NCBI RefSeq assembly: GCF_030116705.1
Contig: NZ_JAOTIK010000001.1
Coordinates: 2,944,001-3,008,000 of the forward strand
DNA length: 64,000 nt
Direction of reading: 5' to 3'
DNA from: Streptomyces sp. ML-6
GTDB taxonomy: Bacteria > Actinomycetota > Actinomycetes > Streptomycetales > Streptomycetaceae
Shown here: positions 33,718-43,149 of the stretch, one piece after another
How positions within the stretch are numbered: the first letter of the stretch is position 1
Layout of the letters: the number at the start of each line of letters is the position of its first letter
Program-made: the position numbers and the translations under genes
Notes under the pieces: generated by a model
The model's input: the letters and a program-made list of their open reading frames with translations, nothing else
The model's database searches: none
What the model was told of the DNA's origin: nothing

Positions 33718-34350
33718 GTGACCGCAGCCGAGCAACCGCCCACGACCGGCACGAACGCCCACGGTCCGGCGTCGTTCCTCGCCGCCGCGGCGGCCCTCAG
33801 CGCCATAGACGACGCACTGCGGGGCGCCCAGCGGGACTCTCCGGACGCGCCCGGAGGCCCCGGTCCCGGCCCGGAGCAGGCGCTGGCCTCGCTGATGCTG
33901 CTGCGGCAGGTGCGCGAGCAGCTCGCCGGGTGGGAGACCGGCCTGATCGAAACCGCCCGCGACGCGGGCGCCAGCTGGGCGGACCTCGCCCACCCCCTCG
34001 GTGTCGCCAGCCGCCAGGCGGCCGAACGCCGCTACCTGCGCGGCCGCCCCGGCCCCGCCGGGACCACCGGCGAGCAGCGCGTGACGGCCACCCGCCAGGC
34101 CCGGGCCGCCGAACGCTCCACTGTCACCTGGGCCCGCACCAACGCCGCCGACCTGCGCCGCCTCGCCGGGCAGATCACCGCCCTCACCGACCTCCCCGCC
34201 GCCGCCCGCCGCCCGCTCGACAGGCTCCACGCGGCCCTCGCCCACGACGACCCCGCCGACCTCATCGCCCCCCTGGCCGCCACCCGCCCCCACCTGGCCG
34301 CCTCCCACCCCGACCTCGCCACCCGGCTCGACACCCTCACACCCCCCTGA
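33718..34350 (+). CDS. rheA: RheA-like Hsp18 transcriptional regulator
   Basis: 210 residues from the GTG at 33718, with AGGGAGG 5 bases ahead. The middle shows a helix-turn-helix-like stretch (DAGASWADLAHPLGVASRQAAERRYL) found in the annotated HSP18 regulators of Streptomyces. The length is close to the 225 residues of S. albus RheA. RheA is a thermosensing repressor whose own conformation changes with temperature. The divergent hsp18 gene and matching operators support the assignment. The C-terminal half (AADLRRLAGQITALTDLP) is helical with no known enzyme motif. Confidence 0.85.
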   Translation: MTAAEQPPTTGTNAHGPASFLAAAAALSAIDDALRGAQRDSPDAPGGPGPGPEQALASLMLLRQVREQLAGWETGLIETARDAGASWADLAHPLGVASRQAAERRYLRGRPGPAGTTGEQRVTATRQARAAERSTVTWARTNAADLRRLAGQITALTDLPAAARRPLDRLHAALAHDDPADLIAPLAATRPHLAASHPDLATRLDTLTPP

Positions 34351-34356
34351 ACCCGT

Positions 34357-34440
34357 CAGCCGTCGGTCGGCGGTGGTCAGGCGTCGGTCGGCGGTCAGCG
34401 GTCGTCAGCCGGCGGTTGTCGGTCGTGGGCCGTCGGCCGT
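34357..34440. repeat. GTCGGTCGGCGGT-type intergenic repeats
   Basis: CGTCGGTCGGCGGT occurs at 34361-34374 and 34382-34395 (21-base period), followed by more GTCGG/GTCGTC variants up to the kinase stop. It lies between convergent genes; no clear terminator stem was found. Confidence 0.6.
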
Positions 34441-36413
34441 CAGGAGTTGCGCCACAGCTGTTCCGCGTTCGAGGAGTTGCAGTCCGCCATCTGGAAGCCG
34501 ATGGTGCTGAACGCCTGGAGGCAGCGGTTCTCGGCGACGTTCACCAGGGTGTGGCCGTTCGAGGTCCTGGCCCCGATCCGCCAGGTCTGGGAGTCGGAGG
34601 AGTTGCAGGCCTCGGTGCGCAGCCCCGCGTAGCCGTTGGACTTGAGGCATCTGCCGCTGCCCTGGCCGACCAGCTCGAACTCGCCGCCGGAGGTGGGCCG
34701 GTACGTCCACTTGTAGGAGAGCTTGGCCCCGTTGTGCGCGGGCTCGCCGCACACCGAGCTCATGATCATGGAGTTCCCGAAGTCGGAGTAGGACTCCCCC
34801 AGACACCGCTTCACGGAGACGTTCTTGAGGTAGTACTGCCCCGACGGCGCCGGTACCTGTCCACCGCCGCCCGAGCCGCCTGAACCGGAGCCGGAGCCGC
34901 CGGAACCGCCGGAGCCCGAACCCGAGCCGGAACCGGACCCCGAACCCGAGCCGCCCTGGGAACCGCCGGAACCGGAGTCCCCGGTGCCGCCGCCGTCCCC
35001 GGCGCCGCCGCCGTCCCCGGCGCCCGCGCCCTTTCCGTCGTCGCCGTTCCTCGACTTGTCCCCGGACTTGCCCGGCGAGGCGGAACGCGAGGCCGGCGCG
35101 GAACCGGACGAGCGGGAGGGCGACGCCTCGGCCCCCGGGGAGCGGGCGTCCGCGCCGGGCCCGGTCGGCGAAACGGTGATCGAGGGCGCCGAACCGGCGT
35201 TGTCCGAGCCCCGGGAGGGGCCGATCTGGTAGGGCCCGAGCGCGATGGTCACGGTCGTGCCCGCCACCACGATCGGGAGCGCGACGATCAGCAGCCGGGG
35301 GCGGCGGCGCTCACGCGGCTTGCGGGCCAGGGGGCCGGTCGCCCCGCCCCCGCTCCCCTCCCCCTCGGCCTCCCCGGACCGGTCGATCCTCACGGCCGTG
35401 GCCGCGGCGCGCGCGTCCGGCTCCGGGCCGGGCTCCGGTTCGGGCTCCGGTTCCGGTTCCGGCTCGTCGGCCGGTGGCGGGGTCGCCGCGAACGCCGCCC
35501 GTTCGGATATCCGCTCCGTGACGGCCGACGGCCACAACTCCGTCGCGGCGGCGGGCACATGGGCGTCCGTGGCCTCGGCGATCTCGGCGGCGGTGGGCCG
35601 GTCCGCGGCGTCCTTGGCCAGACACGCCTCGACCAGGGCGCACAGTTCCGGATCGATCCCGGGCAGCCGGCCGAGGTCGGGCTCGGTGTGGACGATGCGG
35701 TAGAACAGGCCCGGCCCCGACCCGTCGCCGAACGGCGGGCGGCAGTTCGCCGCGAACAGCAGCAGCCCGGCGAGTCCGAACACGTCCGCCGCACCGGTCA
35801 GATCCCGCTCGGCCAGGGCCTGTTCGGGAGCCATGTAGGCGGGCGTCCCGATGACCATGCCGGTCCTGGTCACCCGGCTCTGGTCGGCCGCCCGGGCCAC
35901 CCCGAAGTCGATCAGGGACACCCCGTCGAGGGTCAGCATGACGTTGGAGGGCTTGAGGTCGCGGTGCACCATGCGCGCGGCGTGCACGGCACTCAGGCCC
36001 TTCGCCCCGTCGCGCAGCAGCCGCCAGAGGCTGTCGGCGGGCAGCGGGCCGCCGTTCAGCCGCAGCGCGTCGCTCAAGGTCACGCCGGGGATGTACTCCG
36101 TGGCGAACCACGGCGGTTGCGCCGTGCGGTCGCTGGCCAGCAGCCGCGCGCTGACACCGGCCGGCAGCTTGGCGAGGTTGTCGAGCTCGTGCCCGAAGTG
36201 GGCCAGGAAGTCCTTGTCCGCGGCGAGCACCGGCAGCACCTGCTTGACGGCCGCGTACCGCCCCGCCGAGGCACCGAGGTAGACCCGGCCCATGCCGCCG
36301 ACGCCGAGCACGCCGAGCAGCCTGAAGGAGCCGATCCGCCGGGGGTCGTCCGGCTCCGTCGGCTCCGCTCCACTGCCCCGCAAATGTGACTCTTGTTCAG
36401 GCCCCCCGTGCAT
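34440..36413 (-). CDS. receptor-type Ser/Thr protein kinase with extracytoplasmic ricin-like domain
   Basis: 657 residues. The kinase domain (about 25-285) has a glycine loop LGVGGMGRVYLG, Lys in YAAVKQVLP, catalytic VHRDLKPSNVM, LIDFGVARA and the APE motif AYMAPEQA. A (EP)n stretch follows, then a single membrane helix (LLIVALPIVVAGTTVTIAL), a long Ser/Gly linker, and a C-terminal ~130-residue domain with four cysteines and repeated CLxSxx-QxW-like units (RCLKSNGYAGLRTEACNSSD, SQTWRIG, QLWRNS), a ricin-type beta-trefoil pattern. It probably senses cell-surface or extracellular sugar. ATG 36413 was chosen; GTG 36419 is possible. Confidence 0.93.
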   Translation of the reverse strand: MHGGPEQESHLRGSGAEPTEPDDPRRIGSFRLLGVLGVGGMGRVYLGASAGRYAAVKQVLPVLAADKDFLAHFGHELDNLAKLPAGVSARLLASDRTAQPPWFATEYIPGVTLSDALRLNGGPLPADSLWRLLRDGAKGLSAVHAARMVHRDLKPSNVMLTLDGVSLIDFGVARAADQSRVTRTGMVIGTPAYMAPEQALAERDLTGAADVFGLAGLLLFAANCRPPFGDGSGPGLFYRIVHTEPDLGRLPGIDPELCALVEACLAKDAADRPTAAEIAEATDAHVPAAATELWPSAVTERISERAAFAATPPPADEPEPEPEPEPEPGPEPDARAAATAVRIDRSGEAEGEGSGGGATGPLARKPRERRRPRLLIVALPIVVAGTTVTIALGPYQIGPSRGSDNAGSAPSITVSPTGPGADARSPGAEASPSRSSGSAPASRSASPGKSGDKSRNGDDGKGAGAGDGGGAGDGGGTGDSGSGGSQGGSGSGSGSGSGSGSGGSGGSGSGSGGSGGGGQVPAPSGQYYLKNVSVKRCLGESYSDFGNSMIMSSVCGEPAHNGAKLSYKWTYRPTSGGEFELVGQGSGRCLKSNGYAGLRTEACNSSDSQTWRIGARTSNGHTLVNVAENRCLQAFSTIGFQMADCNSSNAEQLWRNS

Positions 36414-36624
36414 GGCCACAGGTTAACCCAGCCCGAACGGGCGCACGACCACCCCAACTGCGTTCAAACAATCGCCGGTTGAGCGGAATCAAAAAATCCG
36501 CAGCGGGGGCGGGGACGGTGTCGACGTGATGCGGGGCGGGCCGACTTGATGCGGTACGGGCGGGACAACGCGATGCGGACGGTACGGGACGATGACCCGG
36601 ACCGCCGCGCACGTCCCCGCAGCC

Positions 36625-37518
36625 TCAGTCCTCCGCCGGGACCACCCGGCCCGTCAGCGCCGCGAGCGAGTTCCGTACGTGCGTCATGTGCGCCTGCACT
36701 TCCTCCCGGGCCTCCTCGTGCTCCCGCAGTATCCGTTCCGTCTCCCGCACCACCCGCTCCTCACGGACCCGGGCCTCCGCGATCAGTTCCGCGCCCCGCG
36801 CCTCGGCGTCCTCCTGGCCGTGTCGCGCCGCCTCCTCGGCCTCCGCGAGCGCCCGCCGCGCCTCCGCCAGGTCGTCCTCCGCCCGCCGGATCTCCTCGTC
36901 GTGCCGCGCCGCCTGCGCGGCCTCGGCCTCGGCCAGCTCCTGCTCGGCCGCCTGCCACCGCTCGGCATGCTCCTGCTCCTGGTGGGCGAGGACGCTCGCG
37001 GTGCGCTCGGCCGTCGAGACCATCGTGGCCTCCGCCTCCGCCCGCACCCGGGCGGCCTCCTCGCGCGCCTCCTCGACCGTCCTCCCGGCGGTGCCCCGGG
37101 CCACGGCCAGCGTCTCGTCGGCGTACTTCTCCGCCGCCTCCCGCATCGCCGCGGCATCCGCACGCGCCGACTCGCCGAGCGCCGCGCCCGCCTCGGCCGC
37201 CGCGTCCCGCAACGCCTGCGCCTCCCCCTCGGCAGCCTCCCGCAGGGCCCGGTCCTCCTCCCGGGCGAGCGCCAGGATCTGCCGGGCACGGCCGCCCAGC
37301 GACTCGTACTCCTGCGGGGCCAGCGTGGCGACGACCTCGCCCAGCCGCACCGACTCGGCCGACAACTCCTCCACCAGCGCCGTGAGCCGGGCCAGCTCCT
37401 CCAGCGCCGCGTCCCGCTCGGCCGAGAGCCCGGCCACGAAACGGTCCACCTGCTCCGGACGGTAGCCACGTCCCCGTACGCCGACGAAGCCATGCGCGGA
37501 CACCCGTGCAGAACTCAT
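36625..37518 (-). CDS. DivIVA/Scy-like coiled-coil protein
   Basis: 297 residues. The N-terminus VRGRGYRPEQVDRFVAGLSAERD is the DivIVA-like anchoring motif, followed by an almost continuous coiled coil rich in Ala, Glu and Arg up to residue ~285 (EEAREEAARVRAEAEATM, EEEA-type heptads). There is no membrane segment. Related Streptomyces proteins, often labelled cellulose-binding or polarity proteins, act in the polarisome at hyphal tips. The start ATG at 37518 gives the motif at the usual distance from the N-terminus. A cytoskeletal role is inferred from architecture. Confidence 0.85.
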   Translation of the reverse strand: MSSARVSAHGFVGVRGRGYRPEQVDRFVAGLSAERDAALEELARLTALVEELSAESVRLGEVVATLAPQEYESLGGRARQILALAREEDRALREAAEGEAQALRDAAAEAGAALGESARADAAAMREAAEKYADETLAVARGTAGRTVEEAREEAARVRAEAEATMVSTAERTASVLAHQEQEHAERWQAAEQELAEAEAAQAARHDEEIRRAEDDLAEARRALAEAEEAARHGQEDAEARGAELIAEARVREERVVRETERILREHEEAREEVQAHMTHVRNSLAALTGRVVPAED

Positions 37519-37674
37519 CCCTTGACGCCTCTTTCCGACTCTCCGACCACCGGCATTACGTCAAGGATGCGGCAATTGGTCAAGAAGTCGGAATCGATCA
37601 ACTGCTTTCCGGACGGAAGCGACGGGCATCACAGGCCGGCCGCCCCGCACGGTCCGTGACCCGCCGCGCACAGG

Positions 37675-37711
37675 GCGGTGCCCGGCCCCTCGGGGAGGAG
37701 CCGGGCACCGC
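37675..37711 (-). terminator. hairpin after the deaminase/SUKH gene
   Basis: GCGGTGCCCGGC (37675-37686) pairs perfectly with GCCGGGCACCGC (37700-37711), and the 13-base loop can fold further. It begins 16 bases beyond the stop at 37727. Confidence 0.8.
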
Positions 37712-37726
37712 ACGGAACCTGCCGGG

Positions 37727-40550
37727 TCAGATCAACCCGTCCCACATCTGTTCCAGGAGCACCGACCACCAGCTCTCCGGCGACGCCAGCGCCGCCGCGT
37801 CCAGCGCCGCCAACTGTGCCTGGAAGTCGACCGTCCAACGACCCGCCTGCTCCGGGTTGAGCCCGAAGCGCAGCCGCCACATCCGGCCCAGCAGCGCCAT
37901 CGACCGCTGGAACTCCGGCAGCCCGGTGTTCACGAACTGCGGCGGCACCGACTGCCCGCCGGGCCCGGCCTCGACCGGCACGGCCACGATGTTCGCGGTG
38001 CCGTACTGCACACACAGCGCCCGCCCGAAGTCGGACCCCATGACGAGGTACGACCCCGCGTCCGGAGCGGCCTGCACCTGACGCTGCGCGGCCAGCTCGG
38101 CCAGCGTCGGCACCACCGGCTGCCCCGGCTGCGCCCAGAAGAACGGACCGAAGTCCGCCGGCAGCCCGCCCCACACCAGCGTGCGCGCCACCTCCTCGGG
38201 CACACCCTGCCGCGACACGGACCGCTGGTCGAACCGGAGGATGCCCTGCGGCCCGAAGGCCTGCGCCAGCTCCTCGGCGACGGCCTCCGGCGGCACCTGC
38301 GGCGCGGGCGGCACCTGCGGCAGCGGGGCCCGCACCGGCGCCGGACGGGCCGGGCCGTCCGCCACCTGGTGCAGCTCGCCCTGGTGCGTGAGCAGGTGCT
38401 GCATGCCCTGCTGACGGCTGGCGTGATCCGTGCCGTACGGGGCGACGCTGGTGATCCGCACCTGCGGCCAGGTCTCCCGGATCATCCGCGCGCAGTAACC
38501 GCCGGGCAGCTCGCAGGACTCCAGCTCGGTGTGCAGCTCGATGACCTGCTGCGGCGGCACGTTCATGGCCCGCAGCTCGTGCAGCATCTGCCACTCGGGG
38601 TGCGGGGTGCCGGGCGCCGAGCGGCGGATCAGCTGCTGCTCGCTGCCGTCGGGCGCGCGGTAGCGCAGCACGGCCTGGTAGCCGGGGCCGACGGTCGGCT
38701 GACCGGTCGGCGCCTGCGGATAGCCGTACGCGGCGGGCGGCGGGGTGTGCCGTCCCGGCGGCATCCCGGGAGCACCGGGGGCGCCGGGAGGACCGGGCGG
38801 GCCGGGGGGCTGCGGCGCACCGGGGCCACCCATCGCACTCGGATCCGCCAACATCGTCGCGGCATGATGCACACCACCACCCGGAGGCGGCGTCGAACCC
38901 GGCGGAGGCGGAGGCGTCCCAGGCGCACCCGGCGCACCAGGAGGACCGGGGGGCTGCGGCGCGCCCGGGGCGCCGGGAGGACCGGGCGGGCCGGGCGGCT
39001 GCGGCGCACCGGGGCCACCCATCGCACTCGGATCCGCCAACATCGTGGCCGCATGATGCACACCACCACCCGGAGGCGGCGTCGAACCCGGCGGAGGCGG
39101 AGGCGTCCCAGGCGCACCCGGCGCACCAGGAGGACCGGGCGGACCAGGGGGCTGCGGCGCACCAGCGGCCCCCGGCACACCAGGAGGACCGGGCGGGCCC
39201 GGCGGCTGCGGCGCACCGGGACCACCCATCGCACTCGGATCCGCCAACATCGTCGCCGCATGATGCACACCACCACCCGGAGGCGGCGTCGAACCCGGCG
39301 GAGGCGGAGGCGTCCCAGGCGCACCCGGCGCACCCGGCGCACCAGGAGGACCAGGAGGACCGGGCGGACCAGGGGGCTGCGGCGCACCGGGGCCACCCGT
39401 CTGGGGAGCGAGCTGGGTCGGCATGTACCCGCCCGCCGGAGCACCGGGCGCACCCGGCCCCGAGGGCGGCGGCACGGGAACGCCGGGCCTGGCGCCCGGG
39501 GTGCCGGGGGCACCGGGCGGCGGCGGGGCCGAGGGCCTCCCCGCGCGGACCGCGCGGGGGCACGGCGGCCTTGCTGGTGGCCGCGTCCGCGATGTCACCG
39601 GCACCGGGGCCCGGAGGGCCCGGCGGAACGCCCGGCATACCGGGAGCGCCCGGAGGGACGCCCGGCGCGCCGGGCGGGGGCGGGGTGGCCGCGCCCGGCC
39701 GGCCCAGGCCGGGAACCAGCGCCGTCGGGGGCAGCTGGCTGCCGCCGGACATCAGCGCGGTCGGCGCGTCGGCCGGTACGACCGGCGGCGGGGTGTTCTC
39801 GTCGTCGGCGCCGGAGAGCGGCGGCGCGAACACCGTGGCCGGCAGCGGCACCGCTCCGTCGTCGGAATGCGCGTTGGTGTCCGTACCGGCCCAGGGGGTG
39901 GCACCGTCGGGCACGTTCGGCGCGGACGCCGGGGTGCTCGGCGCGGACGCCGGGACGCCGTCGTTGGCGGTGGGCTCGTACGGGACCCGCCCGCCGCCCT
40001 GCGACCCCTGGCCCCCGGAGGACGGGGCCGCGAACGGCGGAGGAGTCGAAGAGGCCGGAGGGGCGGGAGGAGTCGAAGGGGCAGGAGCAGCCGGAGGAGT
40101 GGGAGCGGCCGAAGGGGCAGGAGCGGAAGGAGCCGAGGAGGACTCGTCCTGCCCCCGGTTCTCACGCCTGTCCGGGATGCCCAGCTTGTCGGCCGCCTCC
40201 TGGAGCCACTCCGGAGGGCTCAACAGGAACGACGTCTGGTTCAGATCGATGCGCTGCGGCGGCTCCGGAGCGGCGGGCGCCGCCACGTCGCTCCCGCCGT
40301 ACTCCTCCTCGTACCGCCGGATCACCTCGCCCACCGGCAGCCCCGGCCACAAGGTGGCCTCACCGCTGTCCCGGGCGATCACCATCCGCTGCCGGCCGCC
40401 GTCCGAAACCGGCCCCTCGGCACGGTCCTCGGCCCACACGACGAAGCCCAGCTCGAACTCCCGCACCCGCACCTCACGGTGCTGGTACGCGGGCACGTCG
40501 CCGTTGATCCACTCGTCCGCGCGTTCCTGCGCCTGCGCAAAGGTCACCAT
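37727..40550 (-). pseudogene. frameshifted multidomain toxin-like deaminase with SUKH domain
   Basis: The N-terminal part (40550 to about 39560) reads MVTFAQAQERADEWINGDVP, an Imm35/YrhB-like domain, then a Pro/Ala/Ser-rich linker ending DIADAATSKAAVPPRGPRG. The continuation is in another frame (RPSAPPPPGAPGTPG onward) to the stop at 37727. It has collagen-like Pro-Gly repeats, a nucleic-acid deaminase-like domain with VIELHTELESC and GGYCARM (His-x-Glu and paired Cys), and a C-terminal SUKH-like domain (GILRFDQRSVSRQGVPEEVARTLVWGG in part). One extra base in the C or G runs at 39539-39560 explains the break. It could be a real mutation or a sequencing error. Confidence 0.75.
38740..39440 (-). 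repeat. collagen-like coding repeats
   Basis: A block encoding Pro-Gly triplets (PPGPPGPPG), TPPPPPGSTPPPGGG and VHHAATMLADPSAMGG recurs three times. Equivalent points are at 38832, 39021 and 39228, so the units are 189 and 207 bases. The copies are nearly identical at DNA level, which suggests recent duplication or conversion. Confidence 0.85.
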
Positions 40551-40555
40551 CGCGC

Positions 40556-41533
40556 TCACCCCTCCACCGGGACGGCCCGCGCGAAGCCGCCGTCCACCAT
40601 CAGGTTCGCCACGGTCTCCAGCTCCGGCGGGTTGCCCGCCAGCCGCTGCAGGAAGGCGTCGAAATCGGCACCGCACGGAAGCAGCAGCCGGTCCACCCGC
40701 TCCTGCACGTTCCAGCCGTCCCGGTCCCGGGCGTCGTCGTACGCGCAGAACCAGACCGAACCCACACCGTTGCCCCGCACCTTCACCGCGACGATGCCGC
40801 CCTGGACGAAACCGACGCCCAGGTAGTCCTTGGTGAGGTGGTCCCGCAGGCACTTGTTGACGTACACCAGGTCGTTCACGGCCGCTTCCTCACGCACCGT
40901 GAAGAACGGCTGGTCGACCAGGAGGCCCAGCTCCGCGTCCAGCGCCGTGCCGACCGGGGCCGAACCGCCCGCCGCCTTGAGGAAGGAACGGTACGCCCCG
41001 GGCAGCCGGTAACCGAGGTCCTCCTCCACGCCCTGGATCTGCGTCTCGCTCACCGCCACGGCGCCCTTCGGCAGCCGGAAGTGCGCGGGCCGGGTCTCCT
41101 GCAACGGGCGGGTGCCCCGCTTGTCGTGGTCGACCGCGGCACCGGCGAGACCGCCGTGATGCCTGAGCAGCGCCTTGACCTCGACCGGGACCAGCTCCAT
41201 CCGCCGGCCACCGGGCACGTGGTGCCAGGTCCAGCCGTGCGGCGTCGCGACCGCGGGAATCGTGTCCCACAGCTCGTGGCCGCTCGCCGCCAGCGCCGCG
41301 TTGGCCGAGACGTAGTCCGTCAGCCGCAGCTCGTCGACGCCGAAACCCTCCGGCGGCTCGGCGATCTCGGCGGCAGCACGGGCGTACGGCGCGAACACCG
41401 GGCTCCCGCGCTCGTCCATCCGCACGCCCCCGGGGTGGCGGGACGCCCGGACCGGGTCCGGGAAATGCACGAGCTGCCCGGCGTAGGCCGCGTTCGGTGG
41501 CGCGGCTTGCTGCCCGAGCCGACCTGTCGTCAT
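40556..41533 (-). CDS. WHH-type nuclease fused to SMI1/KNR4 (SUKH-1) immunity domain
   Basis: 325 residues. Residues ~45-150 look like the WHH branch of HNH/EndoVII nucleases: LTDYVSANAAL, then HGWTWHHVPGGRRMELVPVEV with KALLRHHGG, the signature region of toxin tips. The rest is a SUKH-1 domain (VSETQIQGVEEDLGYRLPGAYRSFLKAAGG, FVQGGIVAVKVRGNGVGSVWF). SUKH proteins neutralise nucleic-acid toxins, so toxin and antidote modules are joined in one chain. No signal peptide is seen. The start ATG at 41533 follows GGGGG. Its stop lies 5 bases before the ATG chosen for the deaminase gene and overlaps that gene's alternative GTG start (40559). Confidence 0.85.
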   Translation of the reverse strand: MTTGRLGQQAAPPNAAYAGQLVHFPDPVRASRHPGGVRMDERGSPVFAPYARAAAEIAEPPEGFGVDELRLTDYVSANAALAASGHELWDTIPAVATPHGWTWHHVPGGRRMELVPVEVKALLRHHGGLAGAAVDHDKRGTRPLQETRPAHFRLPKGAVAVSETQIQGVEEDLGYRLPGAYRSFLKAAGGSAPVGTALDAELGLLVDQPFFTVREEAAVNDLVYVNKCLRDHLTKDYLGVGFVQGGIVAVKVRGNGVGSVWFCAYDDARDRDGWNVQERVDRLLLPCGADFDAFLQRLAGNPPELETVANLMVDGGFARAVPVEG

Positions 41534-41849
41534 GGCGGTTGCCCCCTGCTGCGTCTGGCTGATGAGGACCGACCGCCCGTCCATGGGCGACGCTCCGCGG
41601 ACAGCCTATGCGGTGGCGCAAGGGCGGGTCTCGCCCCTGTGACCTGTCCTACGCCACCCCCACCACACCCGTCACCAACCGTCACATTCCCGTGACGCAC
41701 GAGCGACTCCCCGCCCCGGACGAGCGACACGGAGACACGTTTCACTGCCCCAGCTTCCCCACGAGCCCGGACATTTGGCAGGCTGTCACCGCAACTCGGG
41801 GGCGTGCACCACGCGCAGCTGCCGCTGCGGGCACGGGAGGGAAAGCACC
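41534..41849. promoter_or_regulatory. divergent promoter region of the SUKH island
   Basis: 316 bases without a gene. CGTCAC (41680-41685) and GTGACG (41692-41697) form an inverted repeat around ATTCCC, and ACGAGCGAC occurs twice just after it (near 41699 and 41718). These are plausible control elements for the two divergent toxin/immunity gene pairs. Confidence 0.45.
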
Positions 41850-42374
41850 ATGCACACCGCACAATCAGTCACATCGGGGGATCCGCGCCTCAGCTGGAGC
41901 AGCACCGCGGCCGGCCGCACCCCCCTGCTGCACCACCGCCGCGACGGCATCCTGCCGGCCGTGGCCGCGGCGCTGTCCGTACGCGGCGAAACGCTCACCT
42001 GCACCGCGGGCAAGGGCGACCGGCCCCCCGTGCTGCACCCGCTGGTGCAGGACTTCCTCGACGCCCTCCCCAGCGGCCAGCGCGAACGCTTCACCGGCCG
42101 CTGCCCCGAGGCGATACTGCTCTCCCGCCACCTCACCGCGGCCGAGTCCACCCGCTCCAAGCGCGCCCAGCGCAAGCCGCTGACCAACGGCGAGGCCCGG
42201 CGCGCCCTGAAGCACTCCCGCCTCACCGCGCGGCGCATCCGCGAGGACGGCGACCCCATGCACGGCAGCTACGCGCCGCCGTGCCGCTCCTGCACCCCGA
42301 TGCTCGCCCACTTCGGCGTGCGCCCCGTCGACCTCACGACCACCGGGGCGGCCACCACCGCCGAGAAGGGCTGA
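41850..42374 (+). CDS. YwqJ-like nucleic-acid deaminase
   Basis: 174 residues. The deaminase marks are RFTGRCPEAILLSRHL (Cys-Pro-Glu in place of His-x-Glu) and the zinc-binding HGSYAPPCRSCTPMLAHFGV near the C-terminus, as in the YwqJ family of polymorphic toxin deaminases. GGGAGGG precedes the ATG well. There is no signal peptide or trafficking domain. It is followed 4 bases later by a SUKH-3 gene, the expected immunity partner. The substrate (RNA, DNA or nucleotide) is not decided. Confidence 0.88.
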   Translation: MHTAQSVTSGDPRLSWSSTAAGRTPLLHHRRDGILPAVAAALSVRGETLTCTAGKGDRPPVLHPLVQDFLDALPSGQRERFTGRCPEAILLSRHLTAAESTRSKRAQRKPLTNGEARRALKHSRLTARRIREDGDPMHGSYAPPCRSCTPMLAHFGVRPVDLTTTGAATTAEKG

Positions 42375-42378
42375 CCGC

Positions 42379-42921
42379 GTGCCGATGCTCGACCGAACAG
42401 ACCTGCCCGGACAGACGGGCCCCGTGGAACGCGACCGCAACAACTCGACCACCCGCTTCGCCGTCTCCGTCGACGCGGCCCTGCGCACCGCGGGCTGGCA
42501 GCCCGGCCGCTGGGACATCCGCCGGGCCGAGGAGTGGGCCGACGCCCTGCGCTCGCACACCTCGCCCGCCGGCCACCGGCACGCGGTCTTCCCCGCGGCC
42601 GTGGAGGCGTGGGCGGAATTCGGCGGACTGCTCATCACGGCGTCCGCGCCCGGCCGGCAGATCGCACCGGCCCCCGTGCGCATCGACCCGATGAGCGGAC
42701 TGCACCTCGCCCGCACCCTCGGCGACCTGGGCCGGGCCCTGGGCACCGAGGTCAGCCCGCTGGGCGAGGAGGGCGACGGGCAGGCGGTCCTGGCGATCGA
42801 CACGGAGGGCCGGGTGTACAGCATCGACCACACCGGGGACTGGTACCTCGGCCCGGACATCGACCAGGCCCTGGCCACCCTGGTCACGGGCATCCAGCCG
42901 GACCGCCTGATCGCGGGCTGA
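42379..42921 (+). CDS. SUKH-3 family immunity protein
   Basis: 180 residues from a GTG. The SUKH-3 pattern is visible: RFAVSVDAALRTAGWQPGRWD, AVFPAAVEAWAEFGGL, DPMSGLHLARTLGDLGRALGTEVSPLGEEGDGQAVLAIDTEGRVYSIDHTGDWYLG (cited in part) and the closing GPDIDQALATLVTGI. These proteins bind and block nucleic-acid-targeting toxins. It directly follows the YwqJ deaminase gene and presumably protects against it. Confidence 0.92.
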   Translation: MPMLDRTDLPGQTGPVERDRNNSTTRFAVSVDAALRTAGWQPGRWDIRRAEEWADALRSHTSPAGHRHAVFPAAVEAWAEFGGLLITASAPGRQIAPAPVRIDPMSGLHLARTLGDLGRALGTEVSPLGEEGDGQAVLAIDTEGRVYSIDHTGDWYLGPDIDQALATLVTGIQPDRLIAG

Positions 42922-43149
42922 CCCGCCCGGCCCCACGGGCCCTGTTCGCGGATCGCCACAGGCCCCTTTTCGCGGATCAGCACGAACCTGCCACTCCCGG
43001 GCACGGCCCCGGACCCGCCGCTCGCGGGCACCGCCACGAGCCCATCCGGCCTCTTCGTCGCCGACTGCTCGTCGGACTCCGGGAACGCCCTCCCGCGCCC
43101 TCGGGATCGCCCCCGCACGCCCCCGACCGGACCGCCGCCGTCCCCGGGG

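Noticed and set aside
38740..39440. CRISPR-like array
   Set aside because: The repeats are long, in frame and coding (Pro-Gly triplets); no spacers or cas genes.
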